NCBI GenBank assembly: GCA_016871315.1
Contig: VFZE01000005.1
Span: 62,001-126,000, forward strand
Length of the DNA: 64,000 bases
Reading direction: 5' to 3'
Source of the DNA: Acidimicrobiia bacterium
GTDB lineage: Bacteria; Acidobacteriota; Terriglobia; Bryobacterales; Bryobacteraceae
The first letter of the stretch is position 1; each line of letters begins with the position of its first letter. A program made the translations under genes and the position numbers. Below, in pieces: positions 24,689 through 33,444 of the stretch. Below the pieces are notes generated by a model. It was given only the letters and a program-made list of their open reading frames with translations. It searched no databases and was not told the DNA's origin.

Positions 24689-27600
24689 ATGGTTTGTCGG
24701 CAACTGGGCAGGGTGCTGGGATTGCTTTCCTTCGCCCTTCGCCTTACGGGACAGTCTGATCCCGACTATGTGATCCGTGGCTGGGGGACAGAGCACGGGC
24801 TGCCGGGGAATTCCGCCACCGCCATGGCGCAGACTCCGGATGGCTATCTTTGGTTTGGCACCTTTAGCGGGCTTGTCCGCTTCGACGGATCCACCGTCAG
24901 AGTCTTAAACCCTTCCAATACGCCCCAACTGCCGCACGCGGGGATCGTTTCCCTTCATTACAGCCCGGACTCGGGCCTGTGGGTCGGCACACTCGGCGGA
25001 CTCGCCCTCCTCTCGTCTAAGGGATGGGAACGTCCTCAGGTTCCGCTGAACTTCAGTGAGTTCATCACGATGATCATCCCCTCCCCCAATGGAGAGCTGT
25101 ACTTCCAAACCAATCAGCAACGATGCCTGAACTACCGGGATGCCCGCTTCTCCTGGTTACCTTCACCGAAGGTTTCCGACGTTCAAGGCTGGAGTCCCTT
25201 GTTTGACCGGCACGGGCATCTGCATGCGGGCTCGACACGCAGGCTGTGGACATGGAGTGGCGCGGACTGGGTGGAAGTACCGTTGCCCTCTGAAGTGATT
25301 TCCTCCGAAGGCGACACGGGCGCGGTCAGGTGGATTCAGGCGTTGGATGGCGGCCTTTTCTATCTGGCGCGCGGCGCTCTTTTCAAACTGGACGACGGCA
25401 AGCTGCTTCATACATGGCAGCTTCCCAATTCAGTCATCGGCACTCGGATCCTGTTGCAGGAGCCCGATGGAACTGTGTGGGCCTCCATGCCCGATGGCCT
25501 CCTGCGGCTCCGGCTCGGAGGCGGAGTCCGCCTGTTCAACCGGAAGACTGGGTTCCCCGCCAAAAGCATCCGGTTTGTGTTCCGCGACCGAGAGGGGATG
25601 CTCTGGGTCGGCACCAACGGTGACGGCCTCTTGCGGTTGGGTGACCGGCGGTTTGTGTCTTATGGCTTGGAACATGGCATGCCCGATTCGCCGGTAAAGT
25701 CGGTGACCCAAGCCCGGGACGGAAGCCTCTGGCTGGCCGCTTATGGCAATGGTGTGGTGCGGATTCATCAAGGGCGGATAGAACGGCTGGGCCCGCGTTT
25801 CATTGCCCAATCCCTCCTGGCTGACCGGAAAGGAACCGTTTGGGCCGGTACTTACGGCGACGGTATCTTCCAGTACCAAGAGGGTCGGATTTCGAGCTTG
25901 CCAACTCCGGCTGGCGTAACCGTCGAAGCCTTGTTTGAGGACTCCAAGGGAGCTATTTGGATTGGCGGCAATAGGGCCATCGCCGTCCATGAGAACGGAA
26001 GTTTCCGTACGGTGGAGATGGTCCTGCGCAAAGGCCCCGTATTCATTGCTTGCTTTGCGGAGGAGCCGGCTTCAGGAAGAATGTGGGCCGGAGGCGACGG
26101 CGGTCTCTACTCGTTAGAGAACGGGCGTTTTGTTCCTTTTACGATCGCCGGTGCTCCCTTGCCTGCTCTGCGTTCGATCCTCGCCTTCGATGATTCATTA
26201 TGGCTGGGCGCCTCCTCGCGCGGACTCATCCGTGTGAAGAACGGCATGGCTGTCAATATTCCAGGTCCGGTTGAGATGGAGCCAAGTGCGGGTTCCATCC
26301 ATCATGTCAAGGATTCTCTGTGGCTCGGCACTACGCGCGGAGTCTGGCGCGCCAGCCTGGCTGATCTCAACAAGTCCGCTGATGCCGGCGGCGCCGAAGT
26401 CGATTGGGAGGTCTTCGACACCAGCGACGGCATGCCGAGCGCCGAGACCTCCGTCGGGCATCAGCCCATGGCATACCTGGACCACTCCGGAATACTCTGG
26501 TTTGCCACGCTCAAGGGCCTCACCGGGATTGATACCGGAAAGGAAAATGTCCGCCCCGGCGGCTCCCCCGTGCTATTCGAGCAGGTCCTGTTTCGCAACA
26601 GCGCCGGCCAGGTGAGGTCTCTCGAGGTTTCCCCCAACGGTGGCGTCCGGCTGCCGCCCGGCAGTCACGACATCCGCGTCCAATTCGCCGTAATGAACAC
26701 GGCCGCCCCGAGAAAGGTCAAGCTCGATTATGAGGTTAGCACCGACGGCGATGTGGTTGCCTCCGGGAGGATCAGTGGGCGTGAGATTCGCCTCTACCGG
26801 TTGGACGCCGGATCCAACATTCTCCGGCTGCGCGCCAGCAACGGCAGCGGCGTGTGGGGCCCGGGTTCGGCAGAGCTCTCCATCTTCCGGGAACCCGCTT
26901 TTCTGGAGCGGACCGGAAGCAAGGCCGTGCTCGTTTTGCTGAGCTTTTCCTTGTCGGCATTGTTTTTCTGGTGGCTCCACAGCTTGAGAATCCGCTACCA
27001 TGCCCGCCAACTGGCGAGCATGCGCGAGGCCGAGGAAGTGCTGCGGCTGGCCAAGAACAAAGCCGAGGAGGCATCGCGGATGAAAAGCGAGTTTCTGGCA
27101 AACATGAGTCATGAGATCCGCACTCCCATGAACGGAATTCTCGGTACGGCCCAGTTACTCGCTTTCACGAAGCTCGACGAGGAACAGCGGACCTACCTCG
27201 GCGATATCAAAGATACCGGCGGCGCCCTTCTCCGGCTGCTCAACGATATCCTCGATCTGTCCAAGATTGAGGCGGGCCGCTTGGAGCTTCGTCCTTCCCC
27301 TTTCCGGATTGCCGAACTCGCCTCGGAGGTGATTCGACTGGTCCAGACCGCCGCCAAAGCCAGGAATCTCACCATATCCTGCACCGTATCCGATGAGGTT
27401 CCGGATCTTCTTTATGGCGACACGCTGCGTATCAGGCAGATCCTGCTCAACTATCTGGACAATGCCGTGAAGTTCACCGCCTCCGGCTTTGTCGAACTTT
27501 CCATTTCCACTCTTTCCCGCACGTCCGATGAGGCTGAAATCAAGATCTCGGTGCGCGATACGGGGCCCGGCATCCCGCCCGAAAAGATTCATGCCATCTT

Positions 27601-27871
27601 CGAAGCCTTCACTCAGGTGGACTCGAGCTCGACGCGCTCCTCGGGCGGAGCCGGGCTTGGACTGTCGATCGTCAAGCGCTTGGCGGCACTGATGAGCGGC
27701 TCGGTCGGCGCCGAATCGGAACTCGGCTGCGGCTCCATCTTCTGGGCGACGATGCGGCTGCCGCTCCAACCGGGCGCTCCGCCCCAAGTGGAACCCCATG
27801 CAGCCGGTAGTGATCTTGCCGCAAAGCCCCCATCCAAACCGGATTCCCTGTTGGCCGGACCTACTCTGTAA
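24689..27871 (+). CDS. Two-component propeller sensor histidine kinase
   Basis: About 1060 residues from ATG 24689 with a signal peptide ([19 protein letters not shown]). Some 12-14 Reg_prop repeats follow (forms such as [32 protein letters not shown]), then a Y_Y_Y-like domain and one membrane helix near 744-766. The kinase core has His808 in [11 protein letters not shown] and HATPase motifs ([16 protein letters not shown]). Unlike Bacteroides HTCS proteins it has no receiver or AraC domain; the protein ends in a Pro/Ala tail. Likely senses extracellular carbohydrate or a similar ligand. ATG 24608 is an in-frame alternative. Confidence 0.88.
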   Translation: MVCRQLGRVLGLLSFALRLTGQSDPDYVIRGWGTEHGLPGNSATAMAQTPDGYLWFGTFSGLVRFDGSTVRVLNPSNTPQLPHAGIVSLHYSPDSGLWVGTLGGLALLSSKGWERPQVPLNFSEFITMIIPSPNGELYFQTNQQRCLNYRDARFSWLPSPKVSDVQGWSPLFDRHGHLHAGSTRRLWTWSGADWVEVPLPSEVISSEGDTGAVRWIQALDGGLFYLARGALFKLDDGKLLHTWQLPNSVIGTRILLQEPDGTVWASMPDGLLRLRLGGGVRLFNRKTGFPAKSIRFVFRDREGMLWVGTNGDGLLRLGDRRFVSYGLEHGMPDSPVKSVTQARDGSLWLAAYGNGVVRIHQGRIERLGPRFIAQSLLADRKGTVWAGTYGDGIFQYQEGRISSLPTPAGVTVEALFEDSKGAIWIGGNRAIAVHENGSFRTVEMVLRKGPVFIACFAEEPASGRMWAGGDGGLYSLENGRFVPFTIAGAPLPALRSILAFDDSLWLGASSRGLIRVKNGMAVNIPGPVEMEPSAGSIHHVKDSLWLGTTRGVWRASLADLNKSADAGGAEVDWEVFDTSDGMPSAETSVGHQPMAYLDHSGILWFATLKGLTGIDTGKENVRPGGSPVLFEQVLFRNSAGQVRSLEVSPNGGVRLPPGSHDIRVQFAVMNTAAPRKVKLDYEVSTDGDVVASGRISGREIRLYRLDAGSNILRLRASNGSGVWGPGSAELSIFREPAFLERTGSKAVLVLLSFSLSALFFWWLHSLRIRYHARQLASMREAEEVLRLAKNKAEEASRMKSEFLANMSHEIRTPMNGILGTAQLLAFTKLDEEQRTYLGDIKDTGGALLRLLNDILDLSKIEAGRLELRPSPFRIAELASEVIRLVQTAAKARNLTISCTVSDEVPDLLYGDTLRIRQILLNYLDNAVKFTASGFVELSISTLSRTSDEAEIKISVRDTGPGIPPEKIHAIFEAFTQVDSSSTRSSGGAGLGLSIVKRLAALMSGSVGAESELGCGSIFWATMRLPLQPGAPPQVEPHAAGSDLAAKPPSKPDSLLAGPTL

Positions 27872-27892
27872 CGCTTCCGCGTAACCCCTGAC

Positions 27893-30289
27893 TCAGGGGG
27901 AGCCGACCACAGCCTGCCGAACGCGTAGGCGCTGACCCGCTTTGAGTCCGGTCAGCTTTTGTGTGGGGCTGCCGGGCCAAAAGATCTCCACCGAATCCAC
28001 GATGGTTCTTCTTCCCAGGCCGAAGTGGAGGGTGAAGGGATCGGTCGAGCCAAAACCTTCACTGCCTTTAACCTCGCGATAGAGGCTGAGGTCACCGGCT
28101 TTGAGAAGAACTCCTGCGCCGATGGCGAAGCGGTTGGTCTCGGGCCGCTCCACGTCCAGCTGCAACCATGGATTGCCTTTGGCTTTCAGATTGCGGTAGA
28201 AGGCATTCTCGGCATGGTCGCCGGGATAGTGGCCGCCGAGCTGAGCATAGAGGTCCAGGCCGCCGTCGCCGTCGAAGTCGATGAACGTCACGCCGTGGCC
28301 CTTTTGCCCGGGGCGCGCGAACGGGGTCAGCGCGGTGAGGTCGGAAAAGGTCCCATCGCCGTTGTTGCGGAAGAAGCGGTTCGGCTCCAGTCGGCTCAAC
28401 TGCGGATCTCCTGTGCCGAAGTAGAGGTCGAGGTGGCCGTCATTGTCGAGATCGGCGACGCCGGCGCCCATGACGCCCATTGGATGATACAGGCGCGCCT
28501 GAAAGGTCACGTCGGTGAAAGTGCCGTCGCCCTTGTTACGGAACAACCGCACCGAATCGGCGTGGATGGCGGGAGGATCCGGAACGCGGAAGTGGCGGGA
28601 GAGTCCCTCGACGACGTTCTCCCAAGGCGCGAGGCTGGTGGTGAGCAGATCCGGATAACCGTCGTTGTTGTAGTCGAGGAAAAAGCTGACGAAGCCGTTG
28701 TGGGGCGGCTGCGTAACGCCGGCTTGGCGGGAGACTTCCTGGAAACGAAACCCGCCCATATTGCGGTAGAGACGGTTGGGCGCCGTGCCCAGCCCGTTGA
28801 GGAACATGTCCAGGTCGCCATCGCGGTCATAGTCGCCGAGCGCTATGCCGATGGCGCCGTAAGTTGCCGGTTCGCGAATGCCGGCCTCGTGAGTCACGTT
28901 CTGAAACTTGCCGCCCAGGTTACGGTAGATCTGCGGAACGGAGCCATCCTTGAGGACGCCGTTGGCGACGGCGAAGTCCAGGTGACCGTCGTTGTCGAAG
29001 TCGCCCCACAGGGAAACAAAACCCGAGCCCGGATCGCCAGCGCCGGTCTCCGCGGTGACATCCTGGAATCTGCCGCCGAGATTGCGGTAAAGGCGGTTCG
29101 GCATGGGTCCGCTCCAACCGTTGAGGGAAAGATAAATGTCGAGGCGGCCGTCATTGTCGTAGTCGACGAAGTTGAGACTGTAGCCGGAAGGAACGCCGGC
29201 GAGACCGGCTTCACGGGTCACATCGCGGAAGCGGGCGCCTTCGTTGCGGTAGAGGGCAAGAAATGTGCCGCTGCCGGCCAACAGCAGATCGATGCGGCCG
29301 TCGTTATCGTAATCGCCCCAGGCGCAAGTGCCATTGCCGTCCTTGCGATTCAGGCCCAGTTCCGGCGCCATATCGGCGAAGGCAATCAGCGGTGGGTTGT
29401 CTTTGTCAAAGGCCGGTTGCATAGAAGGAAACAGCGCGGAGGCAGGAAGCGGAGGAGGAGGATCCTTCCACTGATCGAGCGAGACTTTGAGCAGCCACTG
29501 ATCGATGAGATTGGGCCTAAGCTGTAGTGCCTGATGGAAGGTTCTGGCTGCTTCGCCGTAGTCGCCCAGGCGGTAGAAACTGGCGCCCATTTCGCGCAGC
29601 AGCTCGCCGCGCTCGGCGGGCCGGCGCAGCGCCATCTTGAAGAAATCGATGGACCGCGCCCAGTTGCCGCGCTTGGCTTGCGCCTTCGCCATGGCGAAGA
29701 GCGCGATGGACTCTTCTGTGCTGTGGGGGACGGAGACGTCGATGACGCGGTCGAGGATGGCGATGGAGCGGTCGATGCCAGTCAGTGGATCGTGAGGGAC
29801 ACGGTGTTCGTGATGGCTGGTGAAGCGCACCTCGCCGGAGAGCCAGTCGGCGAGGTTCAGCAAATACTCATTGGCGAAGGGCTGAAGGCGCGCGACCCGG
29901 GCGGCGAGATCGTAGGCGAGATTGGGATCGTAGTAAAGCAACTCAGCGCGGGCATGAATAATGGCTTTTGAGCGGAGCGCGTAGAGGTGATCCGGATTAC
30001 GGGCCAGCGCGCTGGCAAGCGCCTCCATCGCCAGCGCCAGCGAGGTGCGCGCCTTTGCAGCATCCTGGTTCTCGTGAAAGTCGAGCAAGTGAGAGCGGGC
30101 GATCTGATAGTAGATCTCGGCATCGGACTTGCCTCCGGCGAGTAAGCGAATCAGCGTCTCGCGCGCTTGAGTGGTTTTGCCTTCGCGAATCTGTTGCAGT
30201 GGCGCACGAAGAGGCTCCGGCGTAAGCGGGATCGGCATGGTTTCCTGGCCATACAAGCACACGGCCAAACCGAGCAGGAGCCTTATCAC
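27893..30289 (-). CDS. Secreted TPR, FG-GAP/VCBS and ASPIC/UnbV protein
   Basis: Protein of 798 residues with a short signal (MIRLLLGLAVCLYG). The N-terminal third holds TPR-like helices (~35-265, AKRGNWARSIDFFKMALRR, YRLGDYGEAARTFHQAL). Then come about seven FG-GAP/VCBS repeats with calcium loops of the D-x-D-N-D-G type (WGDYDNDGRIDLLLA, FVDYDNDGRLDIYL, ADLDNDGHLDLYFG). The C-terminal ASPIC/UnbV domain (~700-790) has EIFWPGSPTQKLTGL. The architecture is frequent in Acidobacteria and Planctomycetes; function unknown. It overlaps the upstream radical SAM gene by 4 bp. Confidence 0.9.
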   Translation of the reverse strand: MIRLLLGLAVCLYGQETMPIPLTPEPLRAPLQQIREGKTTQARETLIRLLAGGKSDAEIYYQIARSHLLDFHENQDAAKARTSLALAMEALASALARNPDHLYALRSKAIIHARAELLYYDPNLAYDLAARVARLQPFANEYLLNLADWLSGEVRFTSHHEHRVPHDPLTGIDRSIAILDRVIDVSVPHSTEESIALFAMAKAQAKRGNWARSIDFFKMALRRPAERGELLREMGASFYRLGDYGEAARTFHQALQLRPNLIDQWLLKVSLDQWKDPPPPLPASALFPSMQPAFDKDNPPLIAFADMAPELGLNRKDGNGTCAWGDYDNDGRIDLLLAGSGTFLALYRNEGARFRDVTREAGLAGVPSGYSLNFVDYDNDGRLDIYLSLNGWSGPMPNRLYRNLGGRFQDVTAETGAGDPGSGFVSLWGDFDNDGHLDFAVANGVLKDGSVPQIYRNLGGKFQNVTHEAGIREPATYGAIGIALGDYDRDGDLDMFLNGLGTAPNRLYRNMGGFRFQEVSRQAGVTQPPHNGFVSFFLDYNNDGYPDLLTTSLAPWENVVEGLSRHFRVPDPPAIHADSVRLFRNKGDGTFTDVTFQARLYHPMGVMGAGVADLDNDGHLDLYFGTGDPQLSRLEPNRFFRNNGDGTFSDLTALTPFARPGQKGHGVTFIDFDGDGGLDLYAQLGGHYPGDHAENAFYRNLKAKGNPWLQLDVERPETNRFAIGAGVLLKAGDLSLYREVKGSEGFGSTDPFTLHFGLGRRTIVDSVEIFWPGSPTQKLTGLKAGQRLRVRQAVVGSP

Positions 30290-31350
30290 CGCGTAACTCC
30301 GAACAACCGCACGGCAAGTTTGCCGAATAGCGAGCGGCGGCCGGGGTTGAGGAACATCCAGTCCAGCATACGCACCAGCGGCGGCGTCTCAAAAGCGGGA
30401 TCACGCAACCGGCGCCGCTCGAGAATGCCGGCCAGCGTCTGGCGCGGCTGCTCGCGGAAAGCGTCGAGCATGGCTGTCTGGTGCACGCAGGAGATGGTAC
30501 ACAGCGGAGCACATGGCTTCGGCTGGTCTGCGTAGCGCGCCAGGTGCTCCGGCGTGTATTGTTCCAACGGGATGGCCGGGCTGCCGCGCTGCTGGGAGCA
30601 AAAATGGACCAGGCCGTCTTCGCAGATATACAGGAACCGCCCTCCGGCGCGGCAGTGCCATTGGTTGGGGCGGCCGTCGAGGATCGCCTCCTGGAAGCGG
30701 TCATAGTGGGCGAAGGAGAACAGGCCATTGCCGAGACTTACGATTCGGTCGTAGACGGCGCGGTGCGAGGCTTCCAGCGGCCGCAATTGTCCGTTGTGGT
30801 CATGCAGTACGCCGACGGTGGATGGAAAGCCGAGTTCGCGGGCACGCACGGCGACACGGTAGGCATCCTCCGGATCACGAACGCCGCAGCCGAGCACGGA
30901 GTTGATGGTAACGTCGAACTCGGCGTGCTCGGCCAGCCATTGGAGTTTGAGGTCCAACACTTGCAGGCTCTTTTTGGAAACCTTGTCGGGACGCACGTTG
31001 TCGATGCTGATTTGCAGGTAGTCGAGCCCGGCGCGGTTGAGGCCGCGGATGTACTCGGGAGTGAGCAGCAGGCCGTTGGTGATGAGGGTGGCGATGGCTC
31101 CGTGGCTTCGGATGCGCGCGATGACCGCGTCGAGTTGAGGATGAAGAGTCGGCTCACCGCCGCTCAGGGTGATGATGGTAGTGCCAAGCGTAGCGACCAG
31201 GTCGATGCGCCGCAGCATGGTCTTGACAGGCACCGGCTCGGACGTCTTGTCATATTCATTGCAGTAGGCGCAATCCAGGTTGCAGCGGCGGGTGGGGATG
31301 ATCTGCGCAAGGATGGGATGGCGCGGGGAATGCATGGCGCGCGCGAACAT
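30286..31350 (-). CDS. Radical SAM protein with C-terminal Cys cluster
   Basis: Protein of 354 residues. The SAM cluster motif is Cys23-x3-Cys27-x2-Cys30 (RRCNLDCAYC), followed by LSGGEPTLHP and an ISIDNVRPDK segment. The C-terminal part has additional cysteines (WHCRAGG, YICEDG, HFCSQQ, CAPLCTISC) consistent with a SPASM-like auxiliary cluster, so the enzyme may modify a peptide or protein. The stop of this gene overlaps the start of the ASPIC/UnbV gene (ATGA), implying coupled synthesis. Start is ATG 31350 or ATG 31335 (MHSPRHPIL). Confidence 0.87.
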   Translation of the reverse strand: MFARAMHSPRHPILAQIIPTRRCNLDCAYCNEYDKTSEPVPVKTMLRRIDLVATLGTTIITLSGGEPTLHPQLDAVIARIRSHGAIATLITNGLLLTPEYIRGLNRAGLDYLQISIDNVRPDKVSKKSLQVLDLKLQWLAEHAEFDVTINSVLGCGVRDPEDAYRVAVRARELGFPSTVGVLHDHNGQLRPLEASHRAVYDRIVSLGNGLFSFAHYDRFQEAILDGRPNQWHCRAGGRFLYICEDGLVHFCSQQRGSPAIPLEQYTPEHLARYADQPKPCAPLCTISCVHQTAMLDAFREQPRQTLAGILERRRLRDPAFETPPLVRMLDWMFLNPGRRSLFGKLAVRLFGVTR

Positions 31351-31455
31351 CCGCGCCTCACGGTAGCGCCGCAGAATCCGGTTTCGTTTCCTGCCGAGAA
31401 TGCTCCTATTGTCTCAAACAGCAGGCGAGGTCTGACACCGGCCGGGCAGGCCGCC

Positions 31456-32244
31456 TCACCGGGTCATCGAATAGATGATGTAGTTGATGGCGATGCGGTA
31501 GGCGAGCGAGGCGAAGTTCTCCGGATACTGCGGATGATCGGCCCATTCCCAGGCATCGCCGAGGTCCATGTTGTAGCAGATGGCCACCATGAGCCGTCCC
31601 TCGTCGTCGTAGACGCCGCGCCAGCGCGGATCGATGCCGCCTTTTTCATGGGTGACGCCGCTTCCCAGATAGTGAATACCCGGCACCTGGAAACGCTCAT
31701 CCAGATCGTACAGCACATGGAAGATCGGATCTTTGTCGTCCAGATCGACAATCGGGCGAGCGGGAAAGACCTGTTTCATACCGGCGGCGAATGCGTCCCA
31801 TTCGTACATGCCGTGGAAGTCATCCACCAAAAGCAAGCCGCCGCGGTTGAGATAGTCGCGAAGCCTCTTTGCCTGTTCCTCGGTGAAGCCCCAGGAGCCG
31901 ACTTCCACCGCATACAGCCACGGATACTCGAAGATCTGATCGGAGTCGATGTCCACCACCTGCTCCACCGAGCGGGTGTGCAGGCGCGTCAGCCGCCTCA
32001 ACCCTTGCAGAAACTGGCGGTCGGCCTTGGGATAATCGGTGGCCCAGCGCCCGCCGCGCCGGTAGTAGTTGCCACCCATGGAGCCGTAGCGAAGCCTGCC
32101 GAAGACGAATTCGGTTCTCTCACCGGCATCGGCAGGAAGCGGAACGTATTCCTCGTAGTAGCGTCCACGAAAGCCGCGCTGTGCGAGTAGCGCCGCCACG
32201 GACAGAACGCAAAGCAAAACGGCGGCCCGGAACCTGCTGAGCAC
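31456..32244 (-). CDS. Secreted DUF4159 domain protein
   Basis: Protein of 262 residues with signal peptide MLSRFRAAVLLCVLSVAALLA. The DUF4159 domain fills the rest: FVFGRLRYGSMGG at the N-terminal edge, then YPWLYAVEVGSWGFTEEQ, LRDYLNRGGLLLVDDFHG and a C-terminal helix LAYRIAINYIIYSMTR. The domain resembles a glutamine-amidotransferase-like fold and often accompanies MoxR/VWA gene clusters, none of which is intact here. Function unknown. Upstream 105 bp carry no gene. Confidence 0.87.
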   Translation of the reverse strand: MLSRFRAAVLLCVLSVAALLAQRGFRGRYYEEYVPLPADAGERTEFVFGRLRYGSMGGNYYRRGGRWATDYPKADRQFLQGLRRLTRLHTRSVEQVVDIDSDQIFEYPWLYAVEVGSWGFTEEQAKRLRDYLNRGGLLLVDDFHGMYEWDAFAAGMKQVFPARPIVDLDDKDPIFHVLYDLDERFQVPGIHYLGSGVTHEKGGIDPRWRGVYDDEGRLMVAICYNMDLGDAWEWADHPQYPENFASLAYRIAINYIIYSMTR

Positions 32245-32303
32245 GCATTCACTCTACAGCAGGCTACCGGACCGCCGCAATCCTGCCTAAGCAGGCGGAG
32301 GAG

Positions 32304-32714
32304 TTACTCTTCGGCGAACTCCTTCTCAATCACGAACCGGATATGCTGATCGGCCAGCGCATAGTTTTCTTGCGCGGCGCGCCGGGCTTCCATCGCAAGC
32401 TGCTTTTCCTTGGCGGCGGTGTTGCGCGCCATCGCGGGCCACTTGGCATCGATGCCGATCCGCGGGCCATTGGCCAGCTTACGGGCTTCAGCTTCATGCT
32501 TTTCGGCCTTCGCCGCAAAGCTCTCTGCACGCAGGCGGAATTGCTTGGCCACGGCGGCATGCTCGCCAGGAGTCTTGGCGTTCTTGGCCATGGTCTCCAG
32601 CTTCTCTGCGCCTACCATGGGCTCCGCGGCTACGGCCGGCATCGTGGCCATGGTGACCAGGAAAGCCAGAGCCAGTACGGTAAGTGATGCAAAACGAATG
32701 GATTTCAGTTTCAT
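32304..32714 (-). CDS. Small secreted helical protein
   Basis: Predicted 136 residues from ATG 32714, which has GGAGG 8 bases upstream; ATG 32720 is nearer but too close to that site. A clear signal peptide (LTVLALAFLVTMATMPAVAA) precedes an Ala/Lys/Glu-rich helical domain (TMAKNAKTPGEHAAVAKQFRLRAESFAAKAEKHEAEA) that probably forms a helical hairpin or coiled coil. No family recognised. It lies between the DUF4159 gene and the NarL-like regulator on the same strand and may be controlled by it (inference). Confidence 0.8.
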   Translation of the reverse strand: MKLKSIRFASLTVLALAFLVTMATMPAVAAEPMVGAEKLETMAKNAKTPGEHAAVAKQFRLRAESFAAKAEKHEAEARKLANGPRIGIDAKWPAMARNTAAKEKQLAMEARRAAQENYALADQHIRFVIEKEFAEE

Positions 32715-32802
32715 GTTCATTGCCTCCCGGTTTGGTTTCTTCACAATTCCATTGAACCGCGGGAAGCCAATCCGGCGATATCCGAAAATTTACGGATCTG
32801 TC

Positions 32803-33444
32803 TCAGACCGACACCAGGCCGTGGCGGATGGCATACTGCACCAGCTCGGCGCTGGTCCTGACGCCCAAATCGTCCATCATCTTGTACTTGTGGGTCTCCA
32901 CCGTTCTGGCGGAGATTTCGAGGATGGCGCCGATCTCCTTGGCCGACTTGCCTTCAGCCAGCAGCTGTAGCACCTCGCGCTGGCGCGGCGTCAGGTCGAT
33001 GGTCTGCTTGATGTGGACACGCGTTTCGTCCATCAGTTCCTCGAGCGCGGGATTCTTCAGTTGCCGGGAAACGAAGGTGCCTCCGCGCAGAGCCTCTTGA
33101 ATGGCCGCCACAAGCTCATCGGAAGCGGAGTGCTTCAGCACGTATCCGGAGGCGCCTGCTTCCAGCGCGCGAGTGGCGTAGATCAGGTCCGGGTGCATGG
33201 TGAGCATGACAATCTTGGCGGTGGAGCCCTGCTCGCGCAGCTTGCGTGCGGCTTCGATGCCGTTCAGCAGCGGCATCGAAACGTCGGCGACGATCACGTC
33301 CGGCTCCAGGCGCGCCGCCTCCTCCAGCAGGTCGCGGCCGTTGGTCACCGTGCCCACCAACTCGAACTCTTCCTCCAGCAGCGACCGCAATCCCTCCAGC
33401 ACAATCTTGTGATCGTCCGCCAGCAGGATTCTAGGCCGCTTCAT
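32803..33444 (-). CDS. NarL/FixJ-type response regulator
   Basis: Protein of 213 residues. The receiver domain has acidic pocket Asp10-Asp11, phospho-acceptor Asp54 in VADVSMP and Lys104; the LuxR/GerE helix-turn-helix covers ~147-210 (LTPRQREVLQLLAEGKSAKEIGAILEI). It overlaps its partner kinase gene by 14 bp, so the pair is one transcription and signalling unit. Confidence 0.95.
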   Translation of the reverse strand: MKRPRILLADDHKIVLEGLRSLLEEEFELVGTVTNGRDLLEEAARLEPDVIVADVSMPLLNGIEAARKLREQGSTAKIVMLTMHPDLIYATRALEAGASGYVLKHSASDELVAAIQEALRGGTFVSRQLKNPALEELMDETRVHIKQTIDLTPRQREVLQLLAEGKSAKEIGAILEISARTVETHKYKMMDDLGVRTSAELVQYAIRHGLVSV

